This document shows, piece by piece, positions 15,744 through 23,435 of a stretch of DNA of 64,000 nucleotides. The stretch is from Streptomyces tuirus (GTDB taxonomy: Bacteria; Actinomycetota; Actinomycetes; Streptomycetales; Streptomycetaceae), in the NCBI RefSeq assembly GCF_014701095.1, contig NZ_AP023439.1:4452001-4516000 (forward strand), given 5' to 3'. The notes under the pieces are model-generated. The model was not told where the DNA came from. It saw nothing but the letters and a program-made list of their open reading frames with translations, and searched no databases. How positions within the stretch are numbered: the first letter of the stretch is position 1; each line of letters opens with the position of its first letter. A program made the position numbers and the translations under genes.

Positions 15744-17131
15744 CTCGCCCCCTGAGCGGTGTTCTCCCCTTGAGCGGTGGTCTCCCGCCGAGCGGTGTTC
15801 TCCCCTTGAGCGGTGGTCTTCCGCCGAGCGGTCTTCTCCCGCCGAGCCGTCTTCTCCCGAACCGCCGCGCGCAGCGCGTACCGCGCCCGCAGATAGCCGA
15901 CGGGCCCGTAGACCATCCCCCTGCGCTGCAACCGCGACAGCCGCCGCGGCCAGGGATGCGTCCGCTCGTCGTGGTCGCCCGGCGGGCCGGCGCCGTCCGC
16001 CGTGTCCGTCTCGCGCACCGCCGTCAGCGTGCGGGCGTGGGCGAGGCCGCGGGGCAGCCTCGCGAGGAACGCCGGCAGCAGCGCGGGCCGGTTCACGAGC
16101 ACCGCGGTGAGATACGCCGTGAGCCCGGCGCCGTAGCCGTACGCCTGGGTCTCCAGGTCCCGCCAGGTCTCCCGGTGGTGGTGCCACACCAGGGCGTACG
16201 GCGTGTAGTGCAGCCGGTGCCCCTGGGCCAGGACGCGGACGAAGCCGTAGAGGTCGTCGCCGCCCCGGGCCGCCGTGCCGGCCCCGGTGGCCGGGTCGAA
16301 ACCGCCGACGGAACGCAGCACCGCCGTGCGGAACGCCATGTTCGCGCCCGAGCCGAACCGCCCGGCCGTGAACGGGAACAGCGGCTCGTCGCCCGGCGGG
16401 TGCGCCGGATCGTACGTCCTTGGAGTGAAGCCTTTGGCGAAGCCGCCGTGGCTCTCCAGCAGCACCTGGGCCGGGGTCGTCAGCCGCGCCGGCAGGATCA
16501 GCCCGGTGCTGCACCCCAGTCCGGCGTCGGCGGCGAAGGGCGCGGTCAGCTCGGTCAGCCAGCGCGGGTCGGCGACCACGTCGTCGTCGGTGAAGGCGAC
16601 CACCTCGCCACGCACGGCGTCCAGCCCGGCGTTGTGGGCGGCTGCGAGCCCCGGAACGGGCTCACAGACGTACCGCACGCGCTCGGCGTACTTCCGCTCG
16701 ATGAGCTCCCGCGTCTCGTCCGTGACCGGTGCGTTGTCCACGACGACGATGTCGAACCGCGGATGGTCCTGCGCCAGCAGCGAGTCCAGCGCCCGCGCCA
16801 GCTGCCCGGCCCGCTCCCGGGTCGCGACGACGACGGTCGTGATCGGCGGCTCCCCGGGCCCGGCGAACACGGCCGGCCCGCACTCCGCCCGCGCCCGGTC
16901 CGCCAGCACGGCCTTCGCGTCCGCGCCCCCCGGTACCCGCCCGAGCAGCGTGCCCACGGGCCGGCCGCCCCTCCTGACCAGGACGAACACCTCCCCGTGC
17001 GTCACCGGCGGACTCCCCGGGCCGGGTCTGAGCACCGCCTCCTCACCGTCGAGGTCCAGCTCGGCGACCTGTACCGCCCCGATGTCCAGGAACCGCCGTA
17101 TCTCCTCCTGCGCACGCGCCGAACGGGCCAT
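15740..17131 (-). CDS. GT2-family glycosyltransferase with hexapeptide-repeat tail
   Basis: A 463-residue protein. After an N-terminal domain of about 95 residues, the GT-A domain starts at ITTVVVATRERAGQLARALDSL and carries FTDDDVVADPRW (DxD-type metal site) and GGDDLYGFVRVL in the acceptor region. Residues about 345-370 (LTAYLTAVLVNRPALLPAFLARL) may associate with the membrane. The last 38 residues are six hexapeptide repeats of the type (R/G)EKTAR, encoded by an 18-bp minisatellite. ATG 17131 follows a GAGGGGGG site. It is the middle gene of a three-gene minus-strand operon and overlaps the deacetylase by four bases. Sugar specificity is unknown. Confidence 0.88.
   Translation of the reverse strand: MARSARAQEEIRRFLDIGAVQVAELDLDGEEAVLRPGPGSPPVTHGEVFVLVRRGGRPVGTLLGRVPGGADAKAVLADRARAECGPAVFAGPGEPPITTVVVATRERAGQLARALDSLLAQDHPRFDIVVVDNAPVTDETRELIERKYAERVRYVCEPVPGLAAAHNAGLDAVRGEVVAFTDDDVVADPRWLTELTAPFAADAGLGCSTGLILPARLTTPAQVLLESHGGFAKGFTPRTYDPAHPPGDEPLFPFTAGRFGSGANMAFRTAVLRSVGGFDPATGAGTAARGGDDLYGFVRVLAQGHRLHYTPYALVWHHHRETWRDLETQAYGYGAGLTAYLTAVLVNRPALLPAFLARLPRGLAHARTLTAVRETDTADGAGPPGDHDERTHPWPRRLSRLQRRGMVYGPVGYLRARYALRAAVREKTARREKTARRKTTAQGENTARRETTAQGENTAQGAR
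15751..15858 (-). repeat. Six 18-bp tandem repeats at the 3' end of the GT2 gene
   Basis: Six consecutive 18-base units (consensus on plus strand CGCCGAGCGGTGTTCTCC) lie in frame at the 3' end of the glycosyltransferase gene and encode the hexapeptides REKTAR, REKTAR, RKTTAQ, GENTAR, RETTAQ, GENTAQ. Exact multiples of three preserve the frame, so copy number can vary without breaking the gene. Confidence 0.85.
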
Positions 17132-17152
17132 GCGCCCACCCCCCTCGTGAAG

Positions 17153-18238
17153 TCAGCCACGGCGCAGCCGAGCCGCGCCCTTCAGCGTCCGCGCGGCCAG
17201 CGACGCGAGCTGGGGCCTGCTGCGGACGAAGCTGTGCGCGCGGCGTGCCGGTTCGCGGCTCAGCCAGTGCAGTGCCGCGCCCACCCCCGGACGGGTCACC
17301 GCGCCCTCGTACACGGGCAGTTCGCCCGTCTTCAGCGCGTCCTTGTACTCGGCCGCGCCCCTGCCCAGGTCGAGCGTGCCGATGCCTTCGGCGGCGGCTG
17401 CCTCGGCCATCCGCAGGTGCAGCACCAGACCCGGCGAGAACTTCGAGAACTCCGGGTCGTAGGCCGGGAACCAGCAGGCCAGCACCGAGGCCGAACGCAG
17501 CCCGAAGTGCGCGGCGACGGGCCGCTCACCGGCGTACAGCACGGACAGCGTGCCGCTGCACTCCGGCGCCCGGGTCCGGGCCAGCTGCCCGACGAGCCGG
17601 GTGATCCACTCCTGGGCGAACCGGTCCCGGCGGCCGGTCCTGCGGTACTGCGCTGACTTCCACTCCATGAGCGTGCGCAGCGCGGCCGGATCGCGTTCGT
17701 CGAACACGAAGCGCAGCTCGCCGGCCTGCCGGCCCAGCCTGCGCTCCTTGGCCAGTGTGGTCTTCAGGAACTTCGGCGACTGCGCGCGCAGCACCGACTC
17801 GTACGTCTCGTAGCCCTTCTCCACGTCGATGACGTAGGTGGCGTACTCCTCGGCCGCGTACCGGACGAACAGCCGCTGCTCGGCCTCCAGATTGTCGAAG
17901 GCGAAGCTCGACAGCGAGCAGGCCCTCAGCAGTTCGCCCGTCTCCAGATCGAGGCCCGGCCGCAGGATCGCGCCCTGCGCGTCCGAGACGCCGAGCCCGA
18001 TCGCCCGGCCCTGGCCCAACGGGCCCCGTTCGTAGGGCAGGAAGCCGGCCGGCTCCGTGCCCTCGTACACCACGGCCACCCGGGCCCCGGGCCTGACCCG
18101 GCCGACGGCATCGGTGAACTCCGGCTCCATGAAAGGGTTGCGCGGTGCCTCCGAGGCGGCGCGCAGCGCACGCCAGCGCTCCCTCTCCCCCTCGCCGAGC
18201 TCCCCGGGCCCAGCCACGCGAATGCGCCCACTGCTCAA
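17153..18238 (-). CDS. GNAT/FemAB-like acyltransferase (BioF2-type acetyltransferase domain)
   Basis: A protein of 361 residues if the TTG at 18238 is used. That start has a GGGGGG site five bases upstream, while the open frame continues to an ATG at 18328 without good ribosome sites. The fold is that of the FemAB/CelD-type acetyltransferases: PRNPFMEPEFTDAVG near the N-terminus, FLPYERGPLGQGRAIG, KFLKTTLAKERRLG, and the C-terminal acceptor/CoA region VAAHFGLRSASVLACWFPAYDPEFSKFSPGLVLHL and GTLDLGRGAAEYKD. Such proteins acylate glycans or add amino acids to them. It is the first gene of the operon with GT2 and deacetylase, so it probably decorates the same polymer. Confidence 0.82.
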   Translation of the reverse strand: MSSGRIRVAGPGELGEGERERWRALRAASEAPRNPFMEPEFTDAVGRVRPGARVAVVYEGTEPAGFLPYERGPLGQGRAIGLGVSDAQGAILRPGLDLETGELLRACSLSSFAFDNLEAEQRLFVRYAAEEYATYVIDVEKGYETYESVLRAQSPKFLKTTLAKERRLGRQAGELRFVFDERDPAALRTLMEWKSAQYRRTGRRDRFAQEWITRLVGQLARTRAPECSGTLSVLYAGERPVAAHFGLRSASVLACWFPAYDPEFSKFSPGLVLHLRMAEAAAAEGIGTLDLGRGAAEYKDALKTGELPVYEGAVTRPGVGAALHWLSREPARRAHSFVRSRPQLASLAARTLKGAARLRRG

Positions 18239-18397
18239 CCTGACCCCCCGATCAAGTCCCCCCTGGACACTTGGAAGGTACCGCTCTATGCGGCCCCACG
18301 GGTAGGTAGCGGAGCATGTTGTTGCCAACCGGTGCAGAGGCCTTCAACCGGGCAATCGGCGTCCACCGTGCGATGAAACGAAGGGCCGCACTGTCCG

Positions 18398-18403
18398 TAT
18401 TCT
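18398..18403 (+). promoter_or_regulatory. Candidate -10 (TATTCT) for a leaderless HAD mRNA
   Basis: TATTCT ends seven bases before the ATG at 18410, and no ribosome-binding sequence is visible upstream of that ATG. This geometry is typical of leaderless transcripts, which are common in Streptomyces. A clear -35 is not seen. The rest of the 18239-18409 gap shows no other feature. Confidence 0.45.
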
Positions 18404-18409
18404 CTGATC

Positions 18410-19258
18410 ATGGCCGCACCCCTCGCATATTCACTCATCGCCACCGACCTGGACGGGACGCTGCTGCGCGGCGACGACACCCTCTCCGACCGGTCCCTCG
18501 CCGCGCTCGCGCGGGTGGCGGACGCCGGTGCCCAGCACCTCGTGGTGACCGGCCGGCCGGCGCCGAGAGTGCGGCCGCTCCTGGACGACCTCGGGTGCAG
18601 GGGGCTCGCGGTGTGCGGACAGGGCGCGCAGGTGTACGACGCCGGCGCGGGCCGGTTGCTGTGGTCCATCAGGCTGGACCGGGAGCTGGCCGAGACCGCC
18701 CTCGGCAAGATCGAGGCCGAGGTGGGGCAGGTGTACGCGGCGGTCGACCAGGACGGGGTCGACGGGCTCACGCTGATCGAGCCGGGGTATCTGATGCCGC
18801 ACCCGACCCTGCCCGCCGTGCGGGTCGACCGGCGCGAGGAGCTGTGGGGCGAGCCCATCAGCAAGGTGCTGCTGCGCCATCCCCACCTGACGGACGACGA
18901 GTTGGCGGCGACGGCCCGCTCGGTGGTCGGCTCGCTGGCCACGGTGACGATGTCGGGGCCCGGCACGGTCGAGCTCCAGCCGTGCGGGATCACCAAGGCC
19001 ACGGGGCTGGCGCTGGCCGCCGAGCATCTGGGACTGCGGCCGGCGGACACCGTCGCCTTCGGCGATATGCCCAACGACATCCCGATGTTCGACTGGGCCG
19101 GCCACGGCGTCGCGATGGCCAACGCCCATCCCGAACTCAAGGCCGTGGCCGACGAGGTCACCCTGTCGAACGAGGACGACGGCATCGCCGTCGTCCTCGA
19201 GCGACTGCTGGGCGGGACGGCTCAGTACGGGCCGTTGACGTTGTCGATCGAGCCGTAG
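18410..19258 (+). CDS. HAD-superfamily (Cof type IIB) phosphatase
   Basis: A 282-residue hydrolase. Motif I is IATDLDGTLLRGDDTLS (nucleophile Asp in DLDGT), motif II is VVTGRP, motif III Lys is in SKVLLRHP or GITKATGLALAAEHLG, and motif IV is AFGDMPNDIPMFDWAGHGVAMANA. The Cof/YidA cap fold lies between motifs II and III. It dephosphorylates small phosphorylated metabolites, and its natural substrate is unknown. The last 37 bases overlap, tail to tail, the end of the transglycosylase gene on the other strand. Confidence 0.92.
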   Translation: MAAPLAYSLIATDLDGTLLRGDDTLSDRSLAALARVADAGAQHLVVTGRPAPRVRPLLDDLGCRGLAVCGQGAQVYDAGAGRLLWSIRLDRELAETALGKIEAEVGQVYAAVDQDGVDGLTLIEPGYLMPHPTLPAVRVDRREELWGEPISKVLLRHPHLTDDELAATARSVVGSLATVTMSGPGTVELQPCGITKATGLALAAEHLGLRPADTVAFGDMPNDIPMFDWAGHGVAMANAHPELKAVADEVTLSNEDDGIAVVLERLLGGTAQYGPLTLSIEP

Positions 19259-20001
19259 CGGTCGGCCGCGTAGTTGCAGGCAGCCGTGATGTTGGCGACC
19301 GGGTCGTACGGGTCGAAGGGGGTGCCGGCCACGTGGTAGGCGGCGAACGTCGGGTCGATCACCTGGAGCAGGCCCTTGGACGGGGTGCCCGCGGCGGCGT
19401 TGGAGTCCCAGTTGTTGATGGCCTGGGGGTTGCCGGACGACTCGCGCATGATGTTGCGGTGGATGCCGTCGTAGGAGCCCGGGATCCCCTTCTGCGCCAT
19501 GATGTCGAGCGACTCGCGGATCCACCCGTCGAGGTTGTTCGCGTAGGTCTTCGCGGACGCCTGGGTGGCCTTGGCGACGCCGCCGGCGGGCTTGGCGGCC
19601 GGCTTGGCGGGGGCCGACGACTTGGTCGCCGTCTTCTTCGCCGCGTCCGTCTTGGTGGTCTTCACCGTCAGCTTCAGACCCGGGTGGATCAGCTTCGGGT
19701 TGTCGCCGACGGCGGCGCGGTTGTCCTTGTAGAGCTGCTTCCAGCCGCCCGAGACGTCGTACGTGGCCGCGATGCGGGCGAGCGAGTCGCCCTTGACCAC
19801 GGTGTACGCGAGGGACTTGGCGGGCTGGGCCGCCCGCTGCACGGACTGTGCGGCGGCGGGTGCGTTCTGGGGCTCGGCGGCGCTCGCGTGGGTGGCGCCG
19901 AGAAGCGGAAGGGTGAGTGCTGCTCCGCCGGTACCGGCGGCCATGAGGCCTCGGGTCAGCGGGTTGGTTCCGGGGCGACGGTGCTTGCCTCGTCCGGCCA
20001 T
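19222..20001 (-). CDS. Secreted LysM/SLT lytic transglycosylase
   Basis: A 259-residue cell-wall enzyme. The signal peptide covers about residues 1-41 (twin basic start, GLMAAGTGGAALTLPLLGATHASA, cleavage after ASA). A LysM peptidoglycan-binding domain follows at about 65-112 (YTVVKGDSLARIAATYDV...NPKLIHPGLKLTV). Then comes a Lys/Ala/Pro linker and a C-terminal SLT domain with catalytic Glu in IMRESSGNPQAINNWD and GLLQVIDPTF, AACNYAADRYGS. It cleaves peptidoglycan glycan strands. Its mRNA leader carries a c-di-AMP riboswitch, a control shared with other Streptomyces wall hydrolases such as rpfA. The 3' end overlaps the HAD gene by 37 bases. Confidence 0.95.
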   Translation of the reverse strand: MAGRGKHRRPGTNPLTRGLMAAGTGGAALTLPLLGATHASAAEPQNAPAAAQSVQRAAQPAKSLAYTVVKGDSLARIAATYDVSGGWKQLYKDNRAAVGDNPKLIHPGLKLTVKTTKTDAAKKTATKSSAPAKPAAKPAGGVAKATQASAKTYANNLDGWIRESLDIMAQKGIPGSYDGIHRNIMRESSGNPQAINNWDSNAAAGTPSKGLLQVIDPTFAAYHVAGTPFDPYDPVANITAACNYAADRYGSIDNVNGPY

Positions 20002-20011
20002 GGCGATGTTC

Positions 20012-20160
20012 CTCTCCGGCGCCTGCGAGGTGAGCTGTCGGGTTCGGGCCGGGAGGTGCCCGGCCGCGTACGGCGCTGTGTGCCGTACGCGGCTTCACCC
20101 CGAGCCGGGCCGCTGTGCGGACCGGCGACTTACCTGGGTCCCCCGCTCCTGCCACGCGTG
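20012..20160 (-). ncRNA. c-di-AMP riboswitch (ydaO/yuaA class)
   Basis: Read on the minus strand, the leader contains in order GGAGCGGGGGACCCAGGTAA, then GGGGTGAAGC, a long hairpin with arms GCCGCGTACGGC and GCCGTACGCGGC, then CCCGAACCCGACAGCTCACC and CTCGCAGGCG. This is the conserved order of the ydaO-class c-di-AMP riboswitch as found before rpfA and related wall-hydrolase genes. It ends 10-20 bases before the transglycosylase start, where GGAGAGGAAC supplies the ribosome site. In this class c-di-AMP binding normally lowers expression. Confidence 0.9.
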
Positions 20161-20225
20161 AGTGAGTCGGTTCCTGTGGGGAGTCCGGGCGGCGGCAGGA
20201 TTAGGCGTCCGCCGGACAGGGCCGG

Positions 20226-20255
20226 AACGTATGCGAGAGCACATGTCGGGAACAA
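20226..20255 (-). promoter_or_regulatory. Candidate promoter for the transglycosylase: TTGTTC-N18-TACGTT
   Basis: On the minus strand TTGTTC (20255-20250) and TACGTT (20231-20226) are 18 bases apart, close to the vegetative Streptomyces pattern. It would place the transcript start near 20219, just upstream of the riboswitch. Confidence 0.5.
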
Positions 20256-20280
20256 GCGCCTCAGTCACATATCGCGCGGT

Positions 20281-20684
20281 TGACCTTGGTCGGGGGCGTT
20301 TGGGCCGCTTGATCCTTTGCGGAAGCCAAGGCTCAACTGGCTTTCGGGGGAAGGCGTTAGAGGCCGCTGCCGCAGTGACGGGGAAAAGCGGAGGAAGTGA
20401 TTCAACTCACTGATCACGAGTCCCTGGGGCAATTTTCCTCAAGGGGAATTCACCGACTCATCACGGCAAATCGTGCATAACTCGCTACCCCGGGGTAAGT
20501 CGATAAATATCTGTTCTTATAGGTTGATCGAAAACATAAGGGTCGTGATCGGATACCACCCGGCCTGTAACCATGGGCGCTGGCGGTGATCGAAACGTGA
20601 CCGGATACGCTGACTCGAGTGAGGGCAGCGACCTATCGACAATCCGCGTAATCACCGGCAGACACAGCAGACAGGAGACCCCTC
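20281..20684 (+). other. Long AT-richer leader/intergenic region before polyprenyl synthase
   Basis: No convincing gene lies here. The stretch about 20400-20560 is markedly richer in A and T than the window. Two related segments occur, TGATCGAAAACATAAGGG.. then GGATACC (about 20525-20556) and TGATCGAAACGTGACC then GGATACGC (20587-20610), both 20-30 bases long and spaced 62 bases apart. They look like repeated promoter or activator sites. The ribosome site AGGAG precedes GTG 20685. Confidence 0.5.
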
Positions 20685-21695
20685 GTGACCGACGTCGGGC
20701 CGTTCGGGCTGAGCGTGCGGGACCAGGCTCTGGAGGCCGATGTCCAGGCCGGATTGGCGGCTGTCGAGGAAGGCTTGCTCGAGGCCACCAAGAGTGAGGT
20801 GCCCTTCATCACGGAGGCCGCCCAGCATCTGGTCCGGGCCGGCGGCAAGCGGTTCCGCCCGCTGCTCGTCATGCTGTCCGCCCAGTTCGGTGACCGCCAC
20901 GCGCCCGGCATCGTGCCGTCGGCCGTCGTCGTGGAGCTGACCCACCTCGCCACGCTGTACCACGACGACGTCATGGACGAGGCCGCCGTGCGCCGCGGCG
21001 TCGAGAGCGCGAACACCCGCTGGGACAACTCCGTCGCGGTCCTCACCGGCGACTTCCTCTTCGCCCGCGCCTCGCACATCCTGGCCGACCTCGGCCCGGA
21101 GGCCGTGCGGGTGCAGGCCGAGGCGTTCGAGCGCCTGGTGACCGGCCAGATCCTGGAGACGGCCGGACCGCAGGACGGCCGCGACCCCGTCGAGCACTAC
21201 CTGGACGTGCTGGGCGGCAAGACCGGCTCGCTGGTCGCCGTGTCGTGCCGGTTCGGCGCGATGATGTCCGGCGCCGACGACACGGTCGTGGACGTCCTGA
21301 CCCAGTACGGCGAGCGGCTCGGCGTCGCCTTCCAGCTCGCGGACGACGTCCTGGACATCGCCTCCGACTCCCACGAGTCCGGCAAGACCCCCGGCACCGA
21401 CCTGCGCGAGGGGATCCCCACGCTGCCGGTGCTGAGGCTGCGCGAGCGGGCGGCCCGGCTCGGGCTCGCCGAGGACATCGCCCTGTCCGAGCTCCTTGAC
21501 TCCGACCTCACCGACGACGCACGGCACGCCGAGGCACTGCGCCTGCTGCGGGCCCACCCGGCGCTGGAGCAGGCCCGGCAGGACACCGTCCGCTACACCC
21601 AGGACGCCCGTTCGGCGCTGGCACCGCTGCCGGAGTGCACCGCGAAGGCGGCGCTCCTGGAGCTGTGCGACGCGGTGGTGCACCGGGCCGGCTGA
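20685..21695 (+). CDS. Polyprenyl diphosphate synthase (long-chain, menaquinone side chain likely)
   Basis: A 336-residue trans-prenyltransferase that lengthens allylic diphosphates with isopentenyl diphosphate. The first Asp-rich motif is LYHDDVMDEA (DDxxD) after GGKRFRPLLVMLSAQFG, and the second is LADDVLDIASD. GKTPGTDLREGIPTLPVL is the flexible loop. The residue before the first DDxxD on the chain-length face is not bulky, which suits a long product. GTG 20685 is preceded by AGGAG. In Streptomyces the homologue beside nuo and menaquinone genes is taken to make the menaquinone tail. Exact chain length is not readable. Confidence 0.92.
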   Translation: MTDVGPFGLSVRDQALEADVQAGLAAVEEGLLEATKSEVPFITEAAQHLVRAGGKRFRPLLVMLSAQFGDRHAPGIVPSAVVVELTHLATLYHDDVMDEAAVRRGVESANTRWDNSVAVLTGDFLFARASHILADLGPEAVRVQAEAFERLVTGQILETAGPQDGRDPVEHYLDVLGGKTGSLVAVSCRFGAMMSGADDTVVDVLTQYGERLGVAFQLADDVLDIASDSHESGKTPGTDLREGIPTLPVLRLRERAARLGLAEDIALSELLDSDLTDDARHAEALRLLRAHPALEQARQDTVRYTQDARSALAPLPECTAKAALLELCDAVVHRAG

Positions 21696-21699
21696 CTCG

Positions 21700-21733
21700 T
21701 CTCCCTCCTGCGACCCCTACGGGTCGGGGGAGA
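21700..21733 (+). terminator. Hairpin downstream of polyprenyl synthase
   Basis: A GACCC-CTAC-GGGTC core, extended by flanking CTCC...GGAG, lies just after the synthase stop. No strong T-run follows. A second hairpin, CTCACC-TGTTC-GGGTGAG at about 21840-21857, lies nearer the next gene and might be part of its leader. Confidence 0.5.
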
Positions 21734-21926
21734 AGTCGCCCCTCCGTGTCATACCCCAGCAGTAGACGGAGTTGAGCCCGGGGTCTGACGTATCTCCCTT
21801 GCCGATTTGGTCAGATGGTGACCACGGAAAACACCACTCCTCACCTGTTCGGGTGAGAATGGCGGCTCAGGGACGAGTGCGTGGACGACACGGACAGCCG
21901 CCGCCGACCACGGAGGTAGGGCACAC

Positions 21927-23168
21927 ATGGCACCGTACGCATCCGACGACAGCACGACCGCCGGGGAGGTCGACGAGCAGCGCTCCGGGCGGCGCAAAGC
22001 CGCGCGGTACGTCGTCCCGGTCACGGTGATAGGGGTGGCGGCCGCGACGATCGGGCTGGTCCCCGCGCTCGCCGACTCCGGTGACCCCGACCTCCCGAAG
22101 ATCACCGCACAGCAGCTCATCGAGAAGATCGCCACCTCGGACGTCCAGCAGCTGTCCGGCACGGTGAAGGTCAGCACCGACCTCGGCCTGCCGAATCTCG
22201 GCGGCCTGGAGTCCGGCCTGCTGTCCGGCGCCGCGGGCCAGGGCGAGGGCGGCTCCTCGGCCGACCCGACGGCCAAGCTCACCGAACTCGCCTCCGGCAC
22301 GCACACCTTGCGCGTCGCCGCCGACGGCCCCGACCGGCAGAAGCTGTCGCTGCTGGAGAACGCCGCCGAGTACAGCGTCATCCACAACGGCAAGGACGTC
22401 TGGGGCTACGACAGCAAGTCCAACGAGGTCTACCACGGCACCTCTTCGACGAGCCCGGAGCGCGGCAAGGACCAGCAGCCGCCCGCCACGCCGAAGGACT
22501 TCGCCGAGGAGGCCCTGAAGGCGGCCGACGACACGACCTCCGTGACCGTCGGCGGCACCGCCCAGGTCGCCGGCCGGGACGCCTACAAGCTCGTCGTCGA
22601 GCCGAAGCAGTCCGGCTCGACGGTCGGCGCGATCAGCATCGCCGTGGACGCCAGGACCGGCATGCCGCTGAAGTTCACCCTCACCCCGGCGAGCGGCGGC
22701 GCGGCGGTGATCGACGTCGGCTTCACGAAGGTCAGCTTCGCCAAGCCGGCCGCCTCGACCTTCGACTTCACCCCGCCCAAGGGCGCGAAGGTGACCGAGG
22801 AGAAGGACCTCGACAAGGGCTCGAAGGAGGCTCCCGGCACGACCTTCGGCAAGGGCGGGGCGCGCGAGCACGCCCCGAAGGACGAGGAGGACTTCGGCAA
22901 GGGCCCCGACGGAATGAAGACCATCGGCGAGGGCTGGAGCGCCATCGCCACCTTCGACACCGGCGGCGAGGGCGTGCCCTCCGGCGGTGCCGGCGGCGAC
23001 CTCGGCGGCTTCATGGACTCGCTCGGTGACAAGGTCCACGGCGAGTTCGGCTCGGGCACGGTCTTCTCGACCCGTCTGGTCAACGCCCTCGTCACCGACG
23101 ACGGCAAGGTCTACGCCGGTCTGGTCACCAAGGACGCGCTGGTGAAGGCGGCCGACGCCGGGAAGTAG
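21927..23168 (+). CDS. LolA-like exported protein (DUF2092/lipoprotein-carrier fold)
   Basis: A 413-residue protein with a basic N-terminus and one hydrophobic segment (about residues 29-48, VVPVTVIGVAAATIGLVPAL), ending in ADSGDPDLP, so it is secreted or anchored. The LolA-like beta-sheet core spans about 55-275: ITAQQLIEKIATSDVQQLSGTVKV, VIHNGKDVWGYDSKSNEVYHG, GRDAYKLVVEPKQS and IAVDARTGMPLKFTL. A charged, Gly-rich tail of about 140 residues follows. A GGAGG site precedes ATG 21927. Gram-positive LolA-like proteins are thought to handle lipids or sense the envelope. An ABC exporter normally follows, but here only its stump remains. Confidence 0.85.
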   Translation: MAPYASDDSTTAGEVDEQRSGRRKAARYVVPVTVIGVAAATIGLVPALADSGDPDLPKITAQQLIEKIATSDVQQLSGTVKVSTDLGLPNLGGLESGLLSGAAGQGEGGSSADPTAKLTELASGTHTLRVAADGPDRQKLSLLENAAEYSVIHNGKDVWGYDSKSNEVYHGTSSTSPERGKDQQPPATPKDFAEEALKAADDTTSVTVGGTAQVAGRDAYKLVVEPKQSGSTVGAISIAVDARTGMPLKFTLTPASGGAAVIDVGFTKVSFAKPAASTFDFTPPKGAKVTEEKDLDKGSKEAPGTTFGKGGAREHAPKDEEDFGKGPDGMKTIGEGWSAIATFDTGGEGVPSGGAGGDLGGFMDSLGDKVHGEFGSGTVFSTRLVNALVTDDGKVYAGLVTKDALVKAADAGK

Positions 23169-23210
23169 CTCCCGGAGGCGTACGGGAGCCGAGAGAACGA
23201 GAGGAAGCCG

Positions 23211-23435
23211 GTGGGCGAGGTGTCCGCCGCGGAAACGGAGCGGAGTGCGGCGGGGGCCGAGGCCGGGGAACCGGTCATCGCCACCCGCGGGCTCACCAAG
23301 CGCCACCGCGGCGGACAGCTCGCCGTCGACGGCCTGGACCCGACCGTCCCGGCGGGCAGGGTCTTCGGCTTCCTCGGCCCGAACGGCTCCGGCAAGACCA
23401 CAAGGACATCACCGCGTGGCGCTCAGTCCTCGTAG
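23211..23435 (+). pseudogene. 5' stump of an ABC transporter ATPase gene
   Basis: The frame opens with GTG 23211, 42 bases after the LolA-like gene, behind a GAGAGGAAG site. It encodes a normal ABC ATPase start (VIATRGLTKRHRGG, AVDGLD, AGRVFGFLGPNGSGKTT) up to the end of Walker A. The next residues RTSPRGAQSS are unrelated and the frame stops, 74 residues in all. Signature, Walker B and switch regions are absent. A deletion joined position about 23402 to the tail of the opposing FMN-reductase gene. The remnant cannot hydrolyse ATP. Confidence 0.88.

Noticed and set aside
16662..16883. Arg/Ala-rich frame inside the GT2 gene
   Set aside because: Shadow frame; the other frame holds the full GT-A domain.
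20162..20413. Small plus-strand frame opposite the riboswitch leader
   Set aside because: It has no ribosome site or homology and lies across the transglycosylase promoter.
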